DNA from: Mariniflexile maritimum
GTDB taxonomy: Bacteria; Bacteroidota; Bacteroidia; Flavobacteriales; Flavobacteriaceae
Reading direction: 5' to 3'
Length of the DNA: 64,000 bases
NCBI RefSeq assembly: GCF_009746565.1
Contig: NZ_WRPN01000004.1
Span: 62,001-126,000 of the forward strand
Positions within the stretch are counted from its first letter, which is position 1. Every line of letters starts with the position of its first letter. Below the pieces are notes generated by a model that had not been told where the DNA came from, searched no databases, and saw only the letters and a program-made list of their open reading frames with translations. Position numbers and translations under genes: made by a program. Below are positions 42,319 to 51,017 of this stretch, one piece after another.

Positions 42319-43590
42319 TTGCTAAATTTTCAACAAGGTCTCGATTTTGCTTTAAAACAAGATAAAAAAGACGCGTTATCATCCTACCGAAATCAATTTC
42401 ACATACCAAAAGATAAAGATGGTAATGATGGTATTTACATGGTTGGAAACTCCTTGGGGCTTCAGCCAAAAAATGCCCAAACCTATATTGATGAAGTGCT
42501 TACAGATTGGGCAACGTTGGGCGTAGAAGGTCATTTTCTCGCTAAAAACCCATGGGCAACCTATCATGAGCTTTTAGGCAAACAAATGGCGCAAGTGGTT
42601 GGTGCCAAACCTATTGAAGTGGTTGTGATGAATTCCTTAACGGCAAACCTTCATTTTATGATGGCTTCATTTTACCAACCAACTAAAACACGCTATAAAA
42701 TTTTAATTGAGGCCGATGCGTTTCCTTCGGATAAATATGCGGTGGAATCGCAATTGCAACATCATGGTTTTGATGCCAAAGAAGGATTGGTACTTTGGAA
42801 ACCTAGAAAAGGCGAGGATTTACCTAATTATGAAGATTTAGAAACTATTTTAGAATCTCGAGGTAACGAAATTGCTGTAATACTTATTGGTGCGGTAAAT
42901 TATTATACGGGTCAGTATTTCGATTTAAAACGAATTACCGAACTAGGGCATAAACATGGTTGTATGGTTGGGTTTGATTGCGCGCACGGTGCCGGAAATG
43001 TCAATTTGAATTTACACGATTCGGGTGCCGATTTCGCTGCTTGGTGTACCTATAAATACTTAAATTCCGGCCCTGGAAGTATTGCTGGTTGCTTTGTACA
43101 CGAGCGGCATGCTTACAACAAAAAACTCAACCGATTTACAGGTTGGTGGAGCCATAACAAAGAAACCCGTTTTAAAATGCGTGATGACTTCGACCAGTTA
43201 CCAGGAGCCGAAGGTTGGCAACTTAGCAACCCGCCCATTTTAGCGATGGCGACAATTAGGGCTTCGTTAGAAATTTTTGAAGAAGTTGGCATGGCTAAAT
43301 TGATTGAAAAATCGAAACAATTAACCGCTTATCTTGAATTTCTTTTGAATGAATTAGCAACAGATGCCATCACCATCATAACGCCAAATAACCCAGAGGA
43401 ACGCGGTTGCCAATTGTCCATTCAAGTAAAAAATGCTGATAAATCGGTATTCAATAAATTAACAGACTTAGGTGTTATGGCCGATTGGCGCGAACCAAAC
43501 GTTATGCGTTTTGCACCCGTTCCACTATATAATTCGTTTCAAGATGTTTTTAATTTGGTTGAACGATTGAAGCTTGTGCTGAATCATTAA
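42319..43590 (+). CDS. kynU: Kynureninase
   Basis: 423 residues, TTG start. PLP enzyme cleaving kynurenine or 3-hydroxykynurenine to (hydroxy)anthranilate and alanine in tryptophan breakdown or NAD synthesis. Motifs: YMVGNSLGLQPKNAQTYIDEVLTDWATLGVEGHF, VVVMNSLTANLHFMMASFY, VGFDCAHGAGNVNLNLHDSGADFAAWCTYKYLNSGPGSIAGCFVHE (PLP Lys in YKYLN), and RFTGWWSHNKETRFKM. Length is standard. A methyltransferase gene follows after 28 bases; other kynurenine genes are not in the window. Confidence 0.96.
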   Translation: MLNFQQGLDFALKQDKKDALSSYRNQFHIPKDKDGNDGIYMVGNSLGLQPKNAQTYIDEVLTDWATLGVEGHFLAKNPWATYHELLGKQMAQVVGAKPIEVVVMNSLTANLHFMMASFYQPTKTRYKILIEADAFPSDKYAVESQLQHHGFDAKEGLVLWKPRKGEDLPNYEDLETILESRGNEIAVILIGAVNYYTGQYFDLKRITELGHKHGCMVGFDCAHGAGNVNLNLHDSGADFAAWCTYKYLNSGPGSIAGCFVHERHAYNKKLNRFTGWWSHNKETRFKMRDDFDQLPGAEGWQLSNPPILAMATIRASLEIFEEVGMAKLIEKSKQLTAYLEFLLNELATDAITIITPNNPEERGCQLSIQVKNADKSVFNKLTDLGVMADWREPNVMRFAPVPLYNSFQDVFNLVERLKLVLNH

Positions 43591-43618
43591 TTCACATTTC
43601 CTTAAAAGCCAAACAATT

Positions 43619-44260
43619 ATGTATTTTTTACCAGAAGATTTAGACGATTATATAGTAGCGCACTCAGACGCTGAACCCGAATTGTTGCAGCAACTTACCC
43701 GCGAAACCTATCAAAAAATTTTGCAGCCCATTATGCTTAGCGGGCCGTATCAAGGCCGTGTGTTGAGTATGATTTCAAAATTAAAACAGCCCAAATCCAT
43801 TTTGGAACTGGGCACTTTCACAGGCTATGCCACCTTATGTCTTGCAGAAGGTTTGCAAAAAGATGGTGAAATCCATACCGTTGATATTAATGAGGAATTG
43901 GTTGATTTCCAAAGAAAGTATTTTGATAAATCGGCATACGGAAATCAAATTTTTCAACATTTGGGAAATGCCCTGGATATTATTCCGAAGTTGGAAAAAA
44001 ACTTCGACTTGATTTTTATTGATGCCGATAAACCCAATTATGTGAACTATTTTCATTTGATTATTGACAAACTAAACCCCGGCGGCATCATTTTATCGGA
44101 TAACGTACTGTGGCACGGCAAAGTGGTTGAGCCTTTGGATGCCAAGGATGCCTCTACCAAAGCGGTTTTGGAATATAACACCCTTTTAAAGGAAGACCCA
44201 CGCATCGAAACCGTTGTGCTGCCCATTCGTGATGGGCTCACCATTAGCCGAAAAAAATAA
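43619..44260 (+). CDS. SAM-dependent O-methyltransferase (Methyltransf_3 type)
   Basis: 213 residues. Similar to caffeoyl-CoA/catechol O-methyltransferases: SILELGTFTGYATLCLAEGLQKDGEIHTVDINEELV (SAM loop), LDIIPKLEKNFDLIFIDADKPNYVNYFHLIIDKLNPGGIILSDNVLWHGKVVEP (metal-binding Asp-Asn cluster). Cytosolic. Placement behind kynU suggests but does not prove action on a hydroxylated aromatic. Its stop is directly adjacent to the stop of the convergent DUF1501 gene. Confidence 0.92.
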   Translation: MYFLPEDLDDYIVAHSDAEPELLQQLTRETYQKILQPIMLSGPYQGRVLSMISKLKQPKSILELGTFTGYATLCLAEGLQKDGEIHTVDINEELVDFQRKYFDKSAYGNQIFQHLGNALDIIPKLEKNFDLIFIDADKPNYVNYFHLIIDKLNPGGIILSDNVLWHGKVVEPLDAKDASTKAVLEYNTLLKEDPRIETVVLPIRDGLTISRKK

Positions 44261-45895
44261 TCAAATTTTAATCACTTTGTGCACTTCTTTACGGCCATTA
44301 GCTAAAATTTCAAAAATATAAACGCCAGAATTTAAGTGCTGTAAATGGATACCCAATTTTCCGTTTGTAAATATTTCAGTTTTATTGAAAAGTAAAACGC
44401 CCGAATTATTATAAATCCTATATGTGATGCTGTTTGCATCATCCATTCCAGAAAGTGTTACAACATCCCTAAAAGGGTTCGGGTAAAGCAACCATCTCTT
44501 ATCTTCCATTGAAGGTTTTGTGGTATTTAAACTGCCTAAACATTCGGCAGAAACAATAAATGGTTCTTTTAAAAGGGTATCAATTTTTAAATTGGTAAAG
44601 CTGTCGTTTAAGGTATGGTTAAAAAAAGTAGCATCAATAACGCTATTGCTGGCGCCCAAAAAGTTTTGTAATAAAGTGGCAAAGGTTTGCCTATAATCGT
44701 ACTGAACGGTTTGAATTTGGAAATTGTTACTACTTTTGGCTTCGCTTAAATTGGGGTTGGTGCCCGAAACGCCGCCGGCAACGGGTTCGCCAAAAACAAA
44801 CATGGGCGCAATTTCACCATGATCGGTGCCAAAACTACCGTTTTCGGCTGCTTTTCTTCCAAATTCCGTAAACGTAAGTCCTACCACATCTTCAGCTATA
44901 TTCTGACTTTTAAGATCGTTCATAAAGGCTTCAATGCCTTGCGACAATTGCGTAAGCAAATCATAATGTTTGCCAATTACGCCATCGGAGGCCTGTACTT
45001 GACTGTTGTGCGTGTCGAAACCACTTAAACGTACCAAAAACACTTTCGATTGTAGGTTGCCGCTAATCAATCGCGCCACGGTTTTTAGCTGGTTGGAAAT
45101 ATCGGTTTGTGGATAAGGAACATCATTTTGTCCGGAGTTGAAGGCTGAAGAAATGGCCTGCGCATACTGGTTTGATAGTTTATCGGTATTTATAATGTAG
45201 TCAAGTTCAATCCCATAATCGGAATTCGGAAGGTTGGTAGGGGGCACACCGCCCAATCCATTTAAAACCGAATAAAACCCTGCTGGATCTTGACCTGTAA
45301 TGTTCAATGCCAAACCGTGTTCGTCTTCACCATGAAACCCTAACGAGGTTTTGCTCGATCCAATTTCAACCCCTAGCGGAAAGGTTTCCAAGGTTAAATC
45401 GGCATAGTGCAATTCCATAAACCGGCCAATCCATCCGGAATCGTCACCGTTTAAAAGACTGTTGCCATCGTTACCCGTTAAATAGAGGTCGGTTGACTTA
45501 AAATGGCTTTTGTTTTGCGATGGATAGCCAACAGATTGCAAAATGCGCAACCACCCCTTATCGTAAATGGATTTGAAACTGGTTAATGCCGGATTAAGCC
45601 CAATTTGTTGCGTTTCGGCCAAGTTTGCATCTAGCGTTATGTATTTTTTCAATCCCGAATCAGGCACTTTTATGGTAGGACGTAAATTGCTGTAAAGGTC
45701 GTATTGGTTAAGCGGAATGATGGTGTTTAAACCGTCGTTGGCACCTGCTAGGTTGATTAAAACAAGTTTTCGGTTTGAAATATCCGCACAATCGGCAAAT
45801 GGCACAAACGATTTTAAAGCGGCCTGTAATTGAAAAGGTGTTAAGCCAATGGCCGAGGCAGCAGCCGATAATTTTATAAATTTTCTTCTTTCCAT
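44261..45895 (-). CDS. DUF1501 protein with Tat leader and T9SS sorting domain
   Basis: 544 residues. Starts MERRKFIKLSAAASAIGLTP, a twin-arginine signal (RRKFIKL). The DUF1501 body (alkaline-phosphatase-like fold) has KLVLINLAGANDGLNTIIPL, DDSGWIGRFMELHY, VFLVRLSGFDTHNSQ, GLTFTEFGRKAAENGSFGTDHGEIAPMFVFGEPVAGG. The C-terminal 75 residues (RWLLYPNPFRDVVTLSG ... NSGVYIFEILANGRKEVHKVIKI) are a type A type IX sorting domain. So the protein probably crosses the inner membrane folded and is then secreted. It forms an operon with the upstream DUF1800 gene, the usual partner. Confidence 0.9.
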   Translation of the reverse strand: MERRKFIKLSAAASAIGLTPFQLQAALKSFVPFADCADISNRKLVLINLAGANDGLNTIIPLNQYDLYSNLRPTIKVPDSGLKKYITLDANLAETQQIGLNPALTSFKSIYDKGWLRILQSVGYPSQNKSHFKSTDLYLTGNDGNSLLNGDDSGWIGRFMELHYADLTLETFPLGVEIGSSKTSLGFHGEDEHGLALNITGQDPAGFYSVLNGLGGVPPTNLPNSDYGIELDYIINTDKLSNQYAQAISSAFNSGQNDVPYPQTDISNQLKTVARLISGNLQSKVFLVRLSGFDTHNSQVQASDGVIGKHYDLLTQLSQGIEAFMNDLKSQNIAEDVVGLTFTEFGRKAAENGSFGTDHGEIAPMFVFGEPVAGGVSGTNPNLSEAKSSNNFQIQTVQYDYRQTFATLLQNFLGASNSVIDATFFNHTLNDSFTNLKIDTLLKEPFIVSAECLGSLNTTKPSMEDKRWLLYPNPFRDVVTLSGMDDANSITYRIYNNSGVLLFNKTEIFTNGKLGIHLQHLNSGVYIFEILANGRKEVHKVIKI

Positions 45896-45906
45896 GATGC
45901 TTAAAT

Positions 45907-47550
45907 TTACATTAATTGAAATTCTGCAGCGTTAACCATGGCAATGATTAAAGCGTCCAATCGGTTTTTAACCGTGGTTTTATCGTTGGTGCTTAAGTAA
46001 TCGGCCCATGCATTGGTCCAGTAATAATCGGGGAAACCAACATCAACCAAAAAAGTCTTGAAATAATTGGTTCTATCGGCATCAATGCTTTCTGGGTAAA
46101 GCAAATTGGCTGTTTGGGTAATCAAATCGTTGGGGTTGGAAGGGTTTGATACGTTGTTTTTAATAAAAAGGACGGTATCTATTTTTGCATAAATATTAGC
46201 ATTGTTTGTGATGGTGTTCTTGCCAATAATGAAACTTTCAATCAATTTATAACGGGCAATAAGCGTGTTCGATGAAAACCAAAGGCGGTCAAAATCAGGC
46301 TCTTGGTAATGTGCCGGATAACCCGCTACCGAATCGGGGTTGAAAAAATCCATACCCGCCCCTTTAAAATAGGTGTTGTGAAGGAAATACAGGAAGAAAT
46401 TCGTGTAATAATGCGCCGCATCTGAAACGGGGCTTGGTATTGGCACGCTAAACATCGTACAAACTTCATTTAATATTTGCAACGGACTCTTAACAATCGC
46501 ACCTATGGTGTTGTTGGTGGCATCGGCATCATCGGCATCATAAAAATGTTCACTTGCCAAAAGCGTTTTCACAATAGGTAAAATTTCATAATCATTGGCA
46601 ATAAGTTGTTGGGACAAAGGCGTAATTATGTTGGTTTCAACCGATGCGTTCCATTCACTTTTCACATAGAACTTATATAGCTTTCTGCAAAATGATTTGG
46701 CCGTTTCCGGTTGTGCAAAAACCATGTTGATAAAGGCATTAAGCTCCTCAAACATGCCCGTTTCGGTATTCTTTCCAGTAATTACTTGGTTGTTGAAGGC
46801 AGCACTAAATGTTTTGTTTACGCTACTGTGCTGATTTTTATTGGCATAGCCACTGGGTAAACCCGTATCCGCATCAATTACCGTACGGTTGTTTTGTTGT
46901 TTAAATCCTGAAAATACTTTAGCGGCCTGCTGTACATCAATTTCGGTGTAATTGGTGTAATTGCCAGAACCTATTTGTGGACCTTTTAAAATGGTGAACA
47001 GTTCTAGGAATTCGCGGGCATAATTTTCATTGGGGTTGGTGGCTATATTATTGGTGTTGTCTAAATAATCGAGCATGCAATTATCCGAGGTTATTTTTTT
47101 TGCCAGGGTTTTTAAATTTCCAAAAGCATAAAAATCCAACAGGCGTAAATGGTCAAAAAAATGGGTCGCATAGGCAGCACCCGAATCTTTTCCTATGGTA
47201 AAACTGGTATGTAAAAAGAATGACAGTTTGTGTTTAAGCGTTACTTGGTTTATGGCATTGTACCACCACCAAGCGGTAACATGGGCGCGTTTTCTTGTTT
47301 GGCCGTCAAACAGTTTTGGGTCTTGGGCTGAAGATGTCCAGTAACCATCAGGAACACCGGTAGGTTGGGGGTCGTAAGGTTCAGAAAGGCTGTTTGCAGG
47401 CGATATGGCCAAACTATTTACAGCATCAACGGCCGTCATGTTCGATAAGGCATCGAGTTGCGCTTTCGAATAGTTAAATGTTGCCCTACGCAACAAATGT
47501 TTGGCCCGCCGTAAACCTAAAGTTGAGCTTAGTGGATTAAGTGATGCCAT
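45907..47550 (-). CDS. DUF1800 family protein
   Basis: 547 residues. Helical DUF1800 fold: GLRRAKHLLRRATFNYSKAQLDAL at the N terminus, then RAHVTAWWWYNAINQVTLKHKLSFFLHTSFTI, CMLDYLDNTNNIATNPNENYAREFLELFTI, and GMDFFNPDSVAGYPAHYQEPDFDRLWF. There is no recognisable signal peptide. The family is nearly always encoded with DUF1501, which follows here after 11 bases. Function is unknown; a role in secretion or modification of the partner is inferred from the constant pairing. Confidence 0.9.
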   Translation of the reverse strand: MASLNPLSSTLGLRRAKHLLRRATFNYSKAQLDALSNMTAVDAVNSLAISPANSLSEPYDPQPTGVPDGYWTSSAQDPKLFDGQTRKRAHVTAWWWYNAINQVTLKHKLSFFLHTSFTIGKDSGAAYATHFFDHLRLLDFYAFGNLKTLAKKITSDNCMLDYLDNTNNIATNPNENYAREFLELFTILKGPQIGSGNYTNYTEIDVQQAAKVFSGFKQQNNRTVIDADTGLPSGYANKNQHSSVNKTFSAAFNNQVITGKNTETGMFEELNAFINMVFAQPETAKSFCRKLYKFYVKSEWNASVETNIITPLSQQLIANDYEILPIVKTLLASEHFYDADDADATNNTIGAIVKSPLQILNEVCTMFSVPIPSPVSDAAHYYTNFFLYFLHNTYFKGAGMDFFNPDSVAGYPAHYQEPDFDRLWFSSNTLIARYKLIESFIIGKNTITNNANIYAKIDTVLFIKNNVSNPSNPNDLITQTANLLYPESIDADRTNYFKTFLVDVGFPDYYWTNAWADYLSTNDKTTVKNRLDALIIAMVNAAEFQLM

Positions 47551-47680
47551 AACCTATAATTTTTATATCCAAATTAAATTAAAATTCAATCGATAAGTAA
47601 AAATGTGGTTTCTTTTCGTTGAAATACAGTTATTTAGTCATTAAAACAATATTAGAAGTTAACGTTTATGTATATGGAAA

Positions 47681-47739
47681 GTTGCGTGTTTGCGTGCGAG
47701 GATTTTCCGAAGGAAAATCAGATGTAGCAAACGTGCAAC
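47681..47739. repeat. Long symmetric hairpin element
   Basis: Outer arms GTTGCGTGTTTGC and GCAAACGTGCAAC pair along 13 positions (two G-U), then a symmetric 7/7 internal loop, then a perfect inner stem GATTTTCC/GGAAAATC closed by GAA. No long T-run follows. It ends about 60 bases from the 3' end of the small orphan gene and looks like a folded RNA or a DNA recombination site. Confidence 0.7.
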
Positions 47740-47782
47740 GACCTTTGTTTTATCACAACACCAGCAATTTTTTATATACTGT

Positions 47783-47792
47783 GTTGTACACC
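47783..47792. repeat. GTTGTACACC end repeat, left
   Basis: Ten-base word GTTGTACACC six bases past the stop of the orphan gene; an exact inverted copy lies just upstream of its start. Confidence 0.6.
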
Positions 47793-47798
47793 GTTTTT

Positions 47799-48422
47799 TT
47801 ATTCAAATTTATTGTTGTCATTTATCCAATCATATTCGGTTTTGAATGATTTTCCAAATTCATCTTGATATTTTGAAATTATCTTCATATCCTTTAATAA
47901 AATATCAGCATTTTCTTTTAGATATTTATCCGCATCCAAATGATTTCCAACCACATTCTGCGTCAATTTGAAAGTGAATTCAAATTTGTCATCTGGTTTA
48001 ATTGGTTGAATTTTTCCAATTTCGCCTTTTAATTCAGTTTTGTCTGGTTTATTTTCATATTCAATCAGATAATTATAAGCAGTTACAGATGAGTTATTTC
48101 GAATCTCTAAAGTATATGTCCAATCCAAGTACCAATATTGTTCAACTTTGTCAATTCCAACTCTTATAACTCTCGGATTATTTGCAGTATAACCCAAAGG
48201 TCCACGCATTGAAAAATTCTTTTTTCTGTGAAAAACTACTTTTGGTCTCGGTTTTTCTGTTTTGTCAAATATTTTTGTCAAAATACTTGCTATTAAAAAT
48301 CCGCCAGAACCAATCATAACAATCAAAGGTTCTTCTTCTTTAGTTCTTAAATACCAAATAAGACCTAAAATAATTATTGCAATTTCGACTACGATTGTTA
48401 CTATGTTTTTTAAAATTTTCAT
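47799..48422 (-). CDS. Orphan membrane-anchored protein in a cassette-like unit
   Basis: 207 residues from the ATG used (a TTG four codons upstream is in frame). Two hydrophobic helices near the N terminus (IVTIVVEIAIIILGLIWYL and PLIVMIGSGGFLIASILTKIF), then a soluble beta-rich domain with RVIRVGIDKVEQYWYLDWTYTLEIRNNSSVTAYNYLIEYE and KFEFTFKLTQNVVG. No family recognised. Base composition is lower in GC than in the flanking genes. It is framed by exact inverted 10-mers and a neighbouring hairpin, with no other gene in the unit, so it looks like an acquired single-gene cassette. Confidence 0.7.
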   Translation of the reverse strand: MKILKNIVTIVVEIAIIILGLIWYLRTKEEEPLIVMIGSGGFLIASILTKIFDKTEKPRPKVVFHRKKNFSMRGPLGYTANNPRVIRVGIDKVEQYWYLDWTYTLEIRNNSSVTAYNYLIEYENKPDKTELKGEIGKIQPIKPDDKFEFTFKLTQNVVGNHLDADKYLKENADILLKDMKIISKYQDEFGKSFKTEYDWINDNNKFE

Positions 48423-48436
48423 TGGTCTTGTCAAAT

Positions 48437-48446
48437 GGTGTACAAC
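48437..48446. repeat. GGTGTACAAC end repeat, right
   Basis: Exact reverse complement of the left end word, 14 bases upstream of the orphan gene's ATG. Confidence 0.6.
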
Positions 48447-48507
48447 TTGAAGCTAATCAAAATACGTTTTTGTTTTTTAGAAACCACAACTATATATCTC
48501 GAAAGTA

Positions 48508-50658
48508 CTATGGTTTTTTCCTAAACATATTTGCTATTGTTTTGCCCAATTCATCCAGCTTTTCTATAGGTTCAATTAAAGAAGGGTTATTTAGTTCGAC
48601 GGTGTTATTAACAGTTTGCCTTTTCATGATGGGGCAAACCAAAATAAAACTATTTGATTTAAAATAACGGTTTAGGTAAACAGAAATATTTTTTATGTTT
48701 TTGTTATAGGAAGGTTCATCTTTTCGGGTTAGAACAAAAATCAAATTATCATCCAATTTAATGCTGTTTGAAAGTTCTTTAGCGTTTTTCCAGTTATAAA
48801 AGGTTATAAAATCGGCATCAATTGGGTGTTCGGAATGAACGTTTTTAATAACTTTAATGGTTGGTTCAGTGCCATAAAAAATAATCTTCGCGCCAGTATT
48901 GTAAGATATGTTCCAAATATTATCGAGCCAAAAAGGGAAGCCAAATTCATTTTCAACATGGTTCGGCATAATAACAATATGCCTTTTTATGGTTGAAATA
49001 GGCTGTAATGGTTTGTAAATAAATACGGTAGCATTTGATTTTGATAAAATGCCTTCCGTTAATTCGCCTAAAAACGATTCTGAAATATCTTGTTTTATGT
49101 GAAGTCCTGAAACCAAATCGGTTATTTTCTGTTCTCTAATTACATTTAGGACACCGTTTAAAATATTAACATCGTAGCGTAATAATTTGTTTAGATGCAT
49201 ATCGGTTGCCGATGCAATATGGCTGGCTTTATCCAATATTTTTACGGCGTTGGTTTCAGCAAGCACATCGGTAGTCTCATTTTTAATGATGTGCAGCGCA
49301 AAAAGGGCTTGCTTGTTTTCTTTCGATTTAATAATGCTGCTTAAATTAATCAGTTCTTCTACTGTATCATGGTTATTAACGGCCACCAATATTTTTTCCT
49401 CGTTTTCGGTATATGATTTGTCCCTGGCAGTAGATTGAAATAACGATAAATTCCGCGCCCCTTTTTGAACCACAAATGTTGAAATGGTACAGGTAACCAA
49501 AATCATGATAATAGTACCGTTTAAAATGCTGTCGCCCAATAATCTAATAGGTTCCCCAGTTGGTGTTTCGCCAATAATGATGTTGTAGCCTACTGTTACC
49601 GTTGCCAGTGTTACTGCGGCATGGGCAATGCTTAAACCAAAAATAATGCGACGTTCATCTGCCGAAAATTTAAACGATTTTTGGGTTGCCCAAGCAGCTA
49701 TAAATTTGGCTAGGGTAACGGCAACTGTCATAACAATAGCCACCAAAATAGTATCAAAATCGGTAAAAAAAGCACGGAAATCAATAAGCATCCCTACGCC
49801 AATAAGAAAAAACGGGATAAAAATAGCATTTCCAACAAACTCAATACGGTTCATTAATGGCGATGTGGAAGGAATTAATCTATTAAGTGCAAACCCAGAA
49901 AGTAGGGCGCCAATAATAGCTTCAATACCGGCAACTTCAGCCAAAAACGCTCCTAAAAAAAGCATCACCAAAACAAAAATATACTGAGAAATATTGTCGT
50001 GATAGCGTTTTAAAAACCAGCGTCCAATTATGGGGAACACGTGTAAAACAACAAAACCAAAAATGATTATCGATATAAAAAGGCGTATCCAAAAGGCGCT
50101 ACTTACAGCATCTTTTGTCATGCCAATAACAATCGCCAACACAAAAAGTGCCAGCGTATCCGTAATCATCGTGCCGCCAACCACCAGGTTAACAGCGCGG
50201 TTTTTTGTTACCCCAAATTTCCCTAAAATGGGGTAGGCAATCAAGGTGTGCGACGCAAACATACTGGCTAGTAAAATAGATGTGAGCAAAGAAAATTTCA
50301 GCACAAAATAACCAACTAAAACCCCAAAAACCATCGGGATACTAAAGGTAAACAACCCAAACAACAGGCTTTTAAACTTGTTTTTCTTAAATTCGTTCAT
50401 ATCAATTTCCAAACCGGCCAAAAACATAATATAAAGCAAGCCCGCAGTCCCCGATAAAATAATACTGCTATCGCGCAGCAACAAATTAAACCCGTTGGGG
50501 CCAATAACAGCCCCGGCAACAATAAGTCCTAAAATATGCGGGATTCTAAGTTTATTCAGTAGTATAGGAGCTAATAAAATAATAATCAGAATAATAAGAA
50601 ACTTAAGCACCGGATTGGTAAATGGCAGCGAGAACTCTAAATTACTTAATAATAACAT
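48508..50658 (-). CDS. CPA2-type cation:proton antiporter with USP-like tail
   Basis: 716 residues. Residues about 10-400 are a Na+/H+ exchanger domain with some 12 membrane helices: APILLNKLRIPHILGLIVAGAVIGPNGF, LMFLAGLEIDMNEF, GGTMITDTLALFVLAIVIG (paired acidic site region TD), GIEAIIGALLSGFALNRLIPS, FFLIGVGMLIDF. The C-terminal 300 residues hold two universal-stress-protein-like halves (NEEKILVAVNNHDTVEELINLS and HIVIMPNHVENEFGFPFWLDNIWNISYNTGAKIIFYG). No TrkA-N/RCK domain. Likely works in pH or cation homeostasis at the inner membrane. Confidence 0.92.
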   Translation of the reverse strand: MLLLSNLEFSLPFTNPVLKFLIILIIILLAPILLNKLRIPHILGLIVAGAVIGPNGFNLLLRDSSIILSGTAGLLYIMFLAGLEIDMNEFKKNKFKSLLFGLFTFSIPMVFGVLVGYFVLKFSLLTSILLASMFASHTLIAYPILGKFGVTKNRAVNLVVGGTMITDTLALFVLAIVIGMTKDAVSSAFWIRLFISIIIFGFVVLHVFPIIGRWFLKRYHDNISQYIFVLVMLFLGAFLAEVAGIEAIIGALLSGFALNRLIPSTSPLMNRIEFVGNAIFIPFFLIGVGMLIDFRAFFTDFDTILVAIVMTVAVTLAKFIAAWATQKSFKFSADERRIIFGLSIAHAAVTLATVTVGYNIIIGETPTGEPIRLLGDSILNGTIIMILVTCTISTFVVQKGARNLSLFQSTARDKSYTENEEKILVAVNNHDTVEELINLSSIIKSKENKQALFALHIIKNETTDVLAETNAVKILDKASHIASATDMHLNKLLRYDVNILNGVLNVIREQKITDLVSGLHIKQDISESFLGELTEGILSKSNATVFIYKPLQPISTIKRHIVIMPNHVENEFGFPFWLDNIWNISYNTGAKIIFYGTEPTIKVIKNVHSEHPIDADFITFYNWKNAKELSNSIKLDDNLIFVLTRKDEPSYNKNIKNISVYLNRYFKSNSFILVCPIMKRQTVNNTVELNNPSLIEPIEKLDELGKTIANMFRKKP

Positions 50659-50759
50659 AGCCTAGTGTTTTTGCTATCAAATATATAAAATGGTTTGGTT
50701 CGTTAATTAAAAATAAATCGGCGTTACTTTTTTTGTTTTTATGGCGCTACCCTTTGGGT

Positions 50760-50835
50760 CGGGCTATACGCTACAAGTCCTCGCGCCCCCAAAAAAATGG
50801 GGCCGCTGTGGGCTTTCCGCTACTATCCCTAGCGC
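50760..50835. repeat. GC-rich two-unit repeat
   Basis: Two 27-base units (starting CGGGCTATACGCTAC and TGGGCTTTCCGCTAC) match at 20 of 27 positions. Between them CGCCCC and GGGGC can pair around an A-rich loop. The block is far richer in GC than its surroundings. It resembles a dispersed intergenic repeat seen in Bacteroidota genomes, from memory; a 64-codon frame over it is not believable as a gene. The rest of the spacer between antiporter and ffh holds only a -7 box. Confidence 0.6.
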
Positions 50836-50942
50836 ACCCATCCGCCAATAGCAGAACAGAACCCATGTACTGGCAGTGTAAAGTGGTTTCGCAATGTTAT
50901 CTTTTTTCTAAAAATCAAGTTCAATAATACGCTTCAAATCAT

Positions 50943-50950
50943 TAACTTTG
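50943..50950 (+). promoter_or_regulatory. -7 box (TAACTTTG) of ffh
   Basis: Exact TAnnTTTG 67 bases upstream of the ffh ATG; no convincing -33 element. Confidence 0.4.
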
Positions 50951-51017
50951 CAACTTTCAATTTTTAATCATCAAGCACACCGATAGCTGTAAACGGCTAC
51001 TGAATACTTAAAAAACT

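Noticed and set aside
50733-50927. 64-codon plus-strand frame over the GC-rich repeat
   Set aside because: It follows the repeat units and their hairpin, has no signal, domain or start context, and is best explained as repeat DNA.
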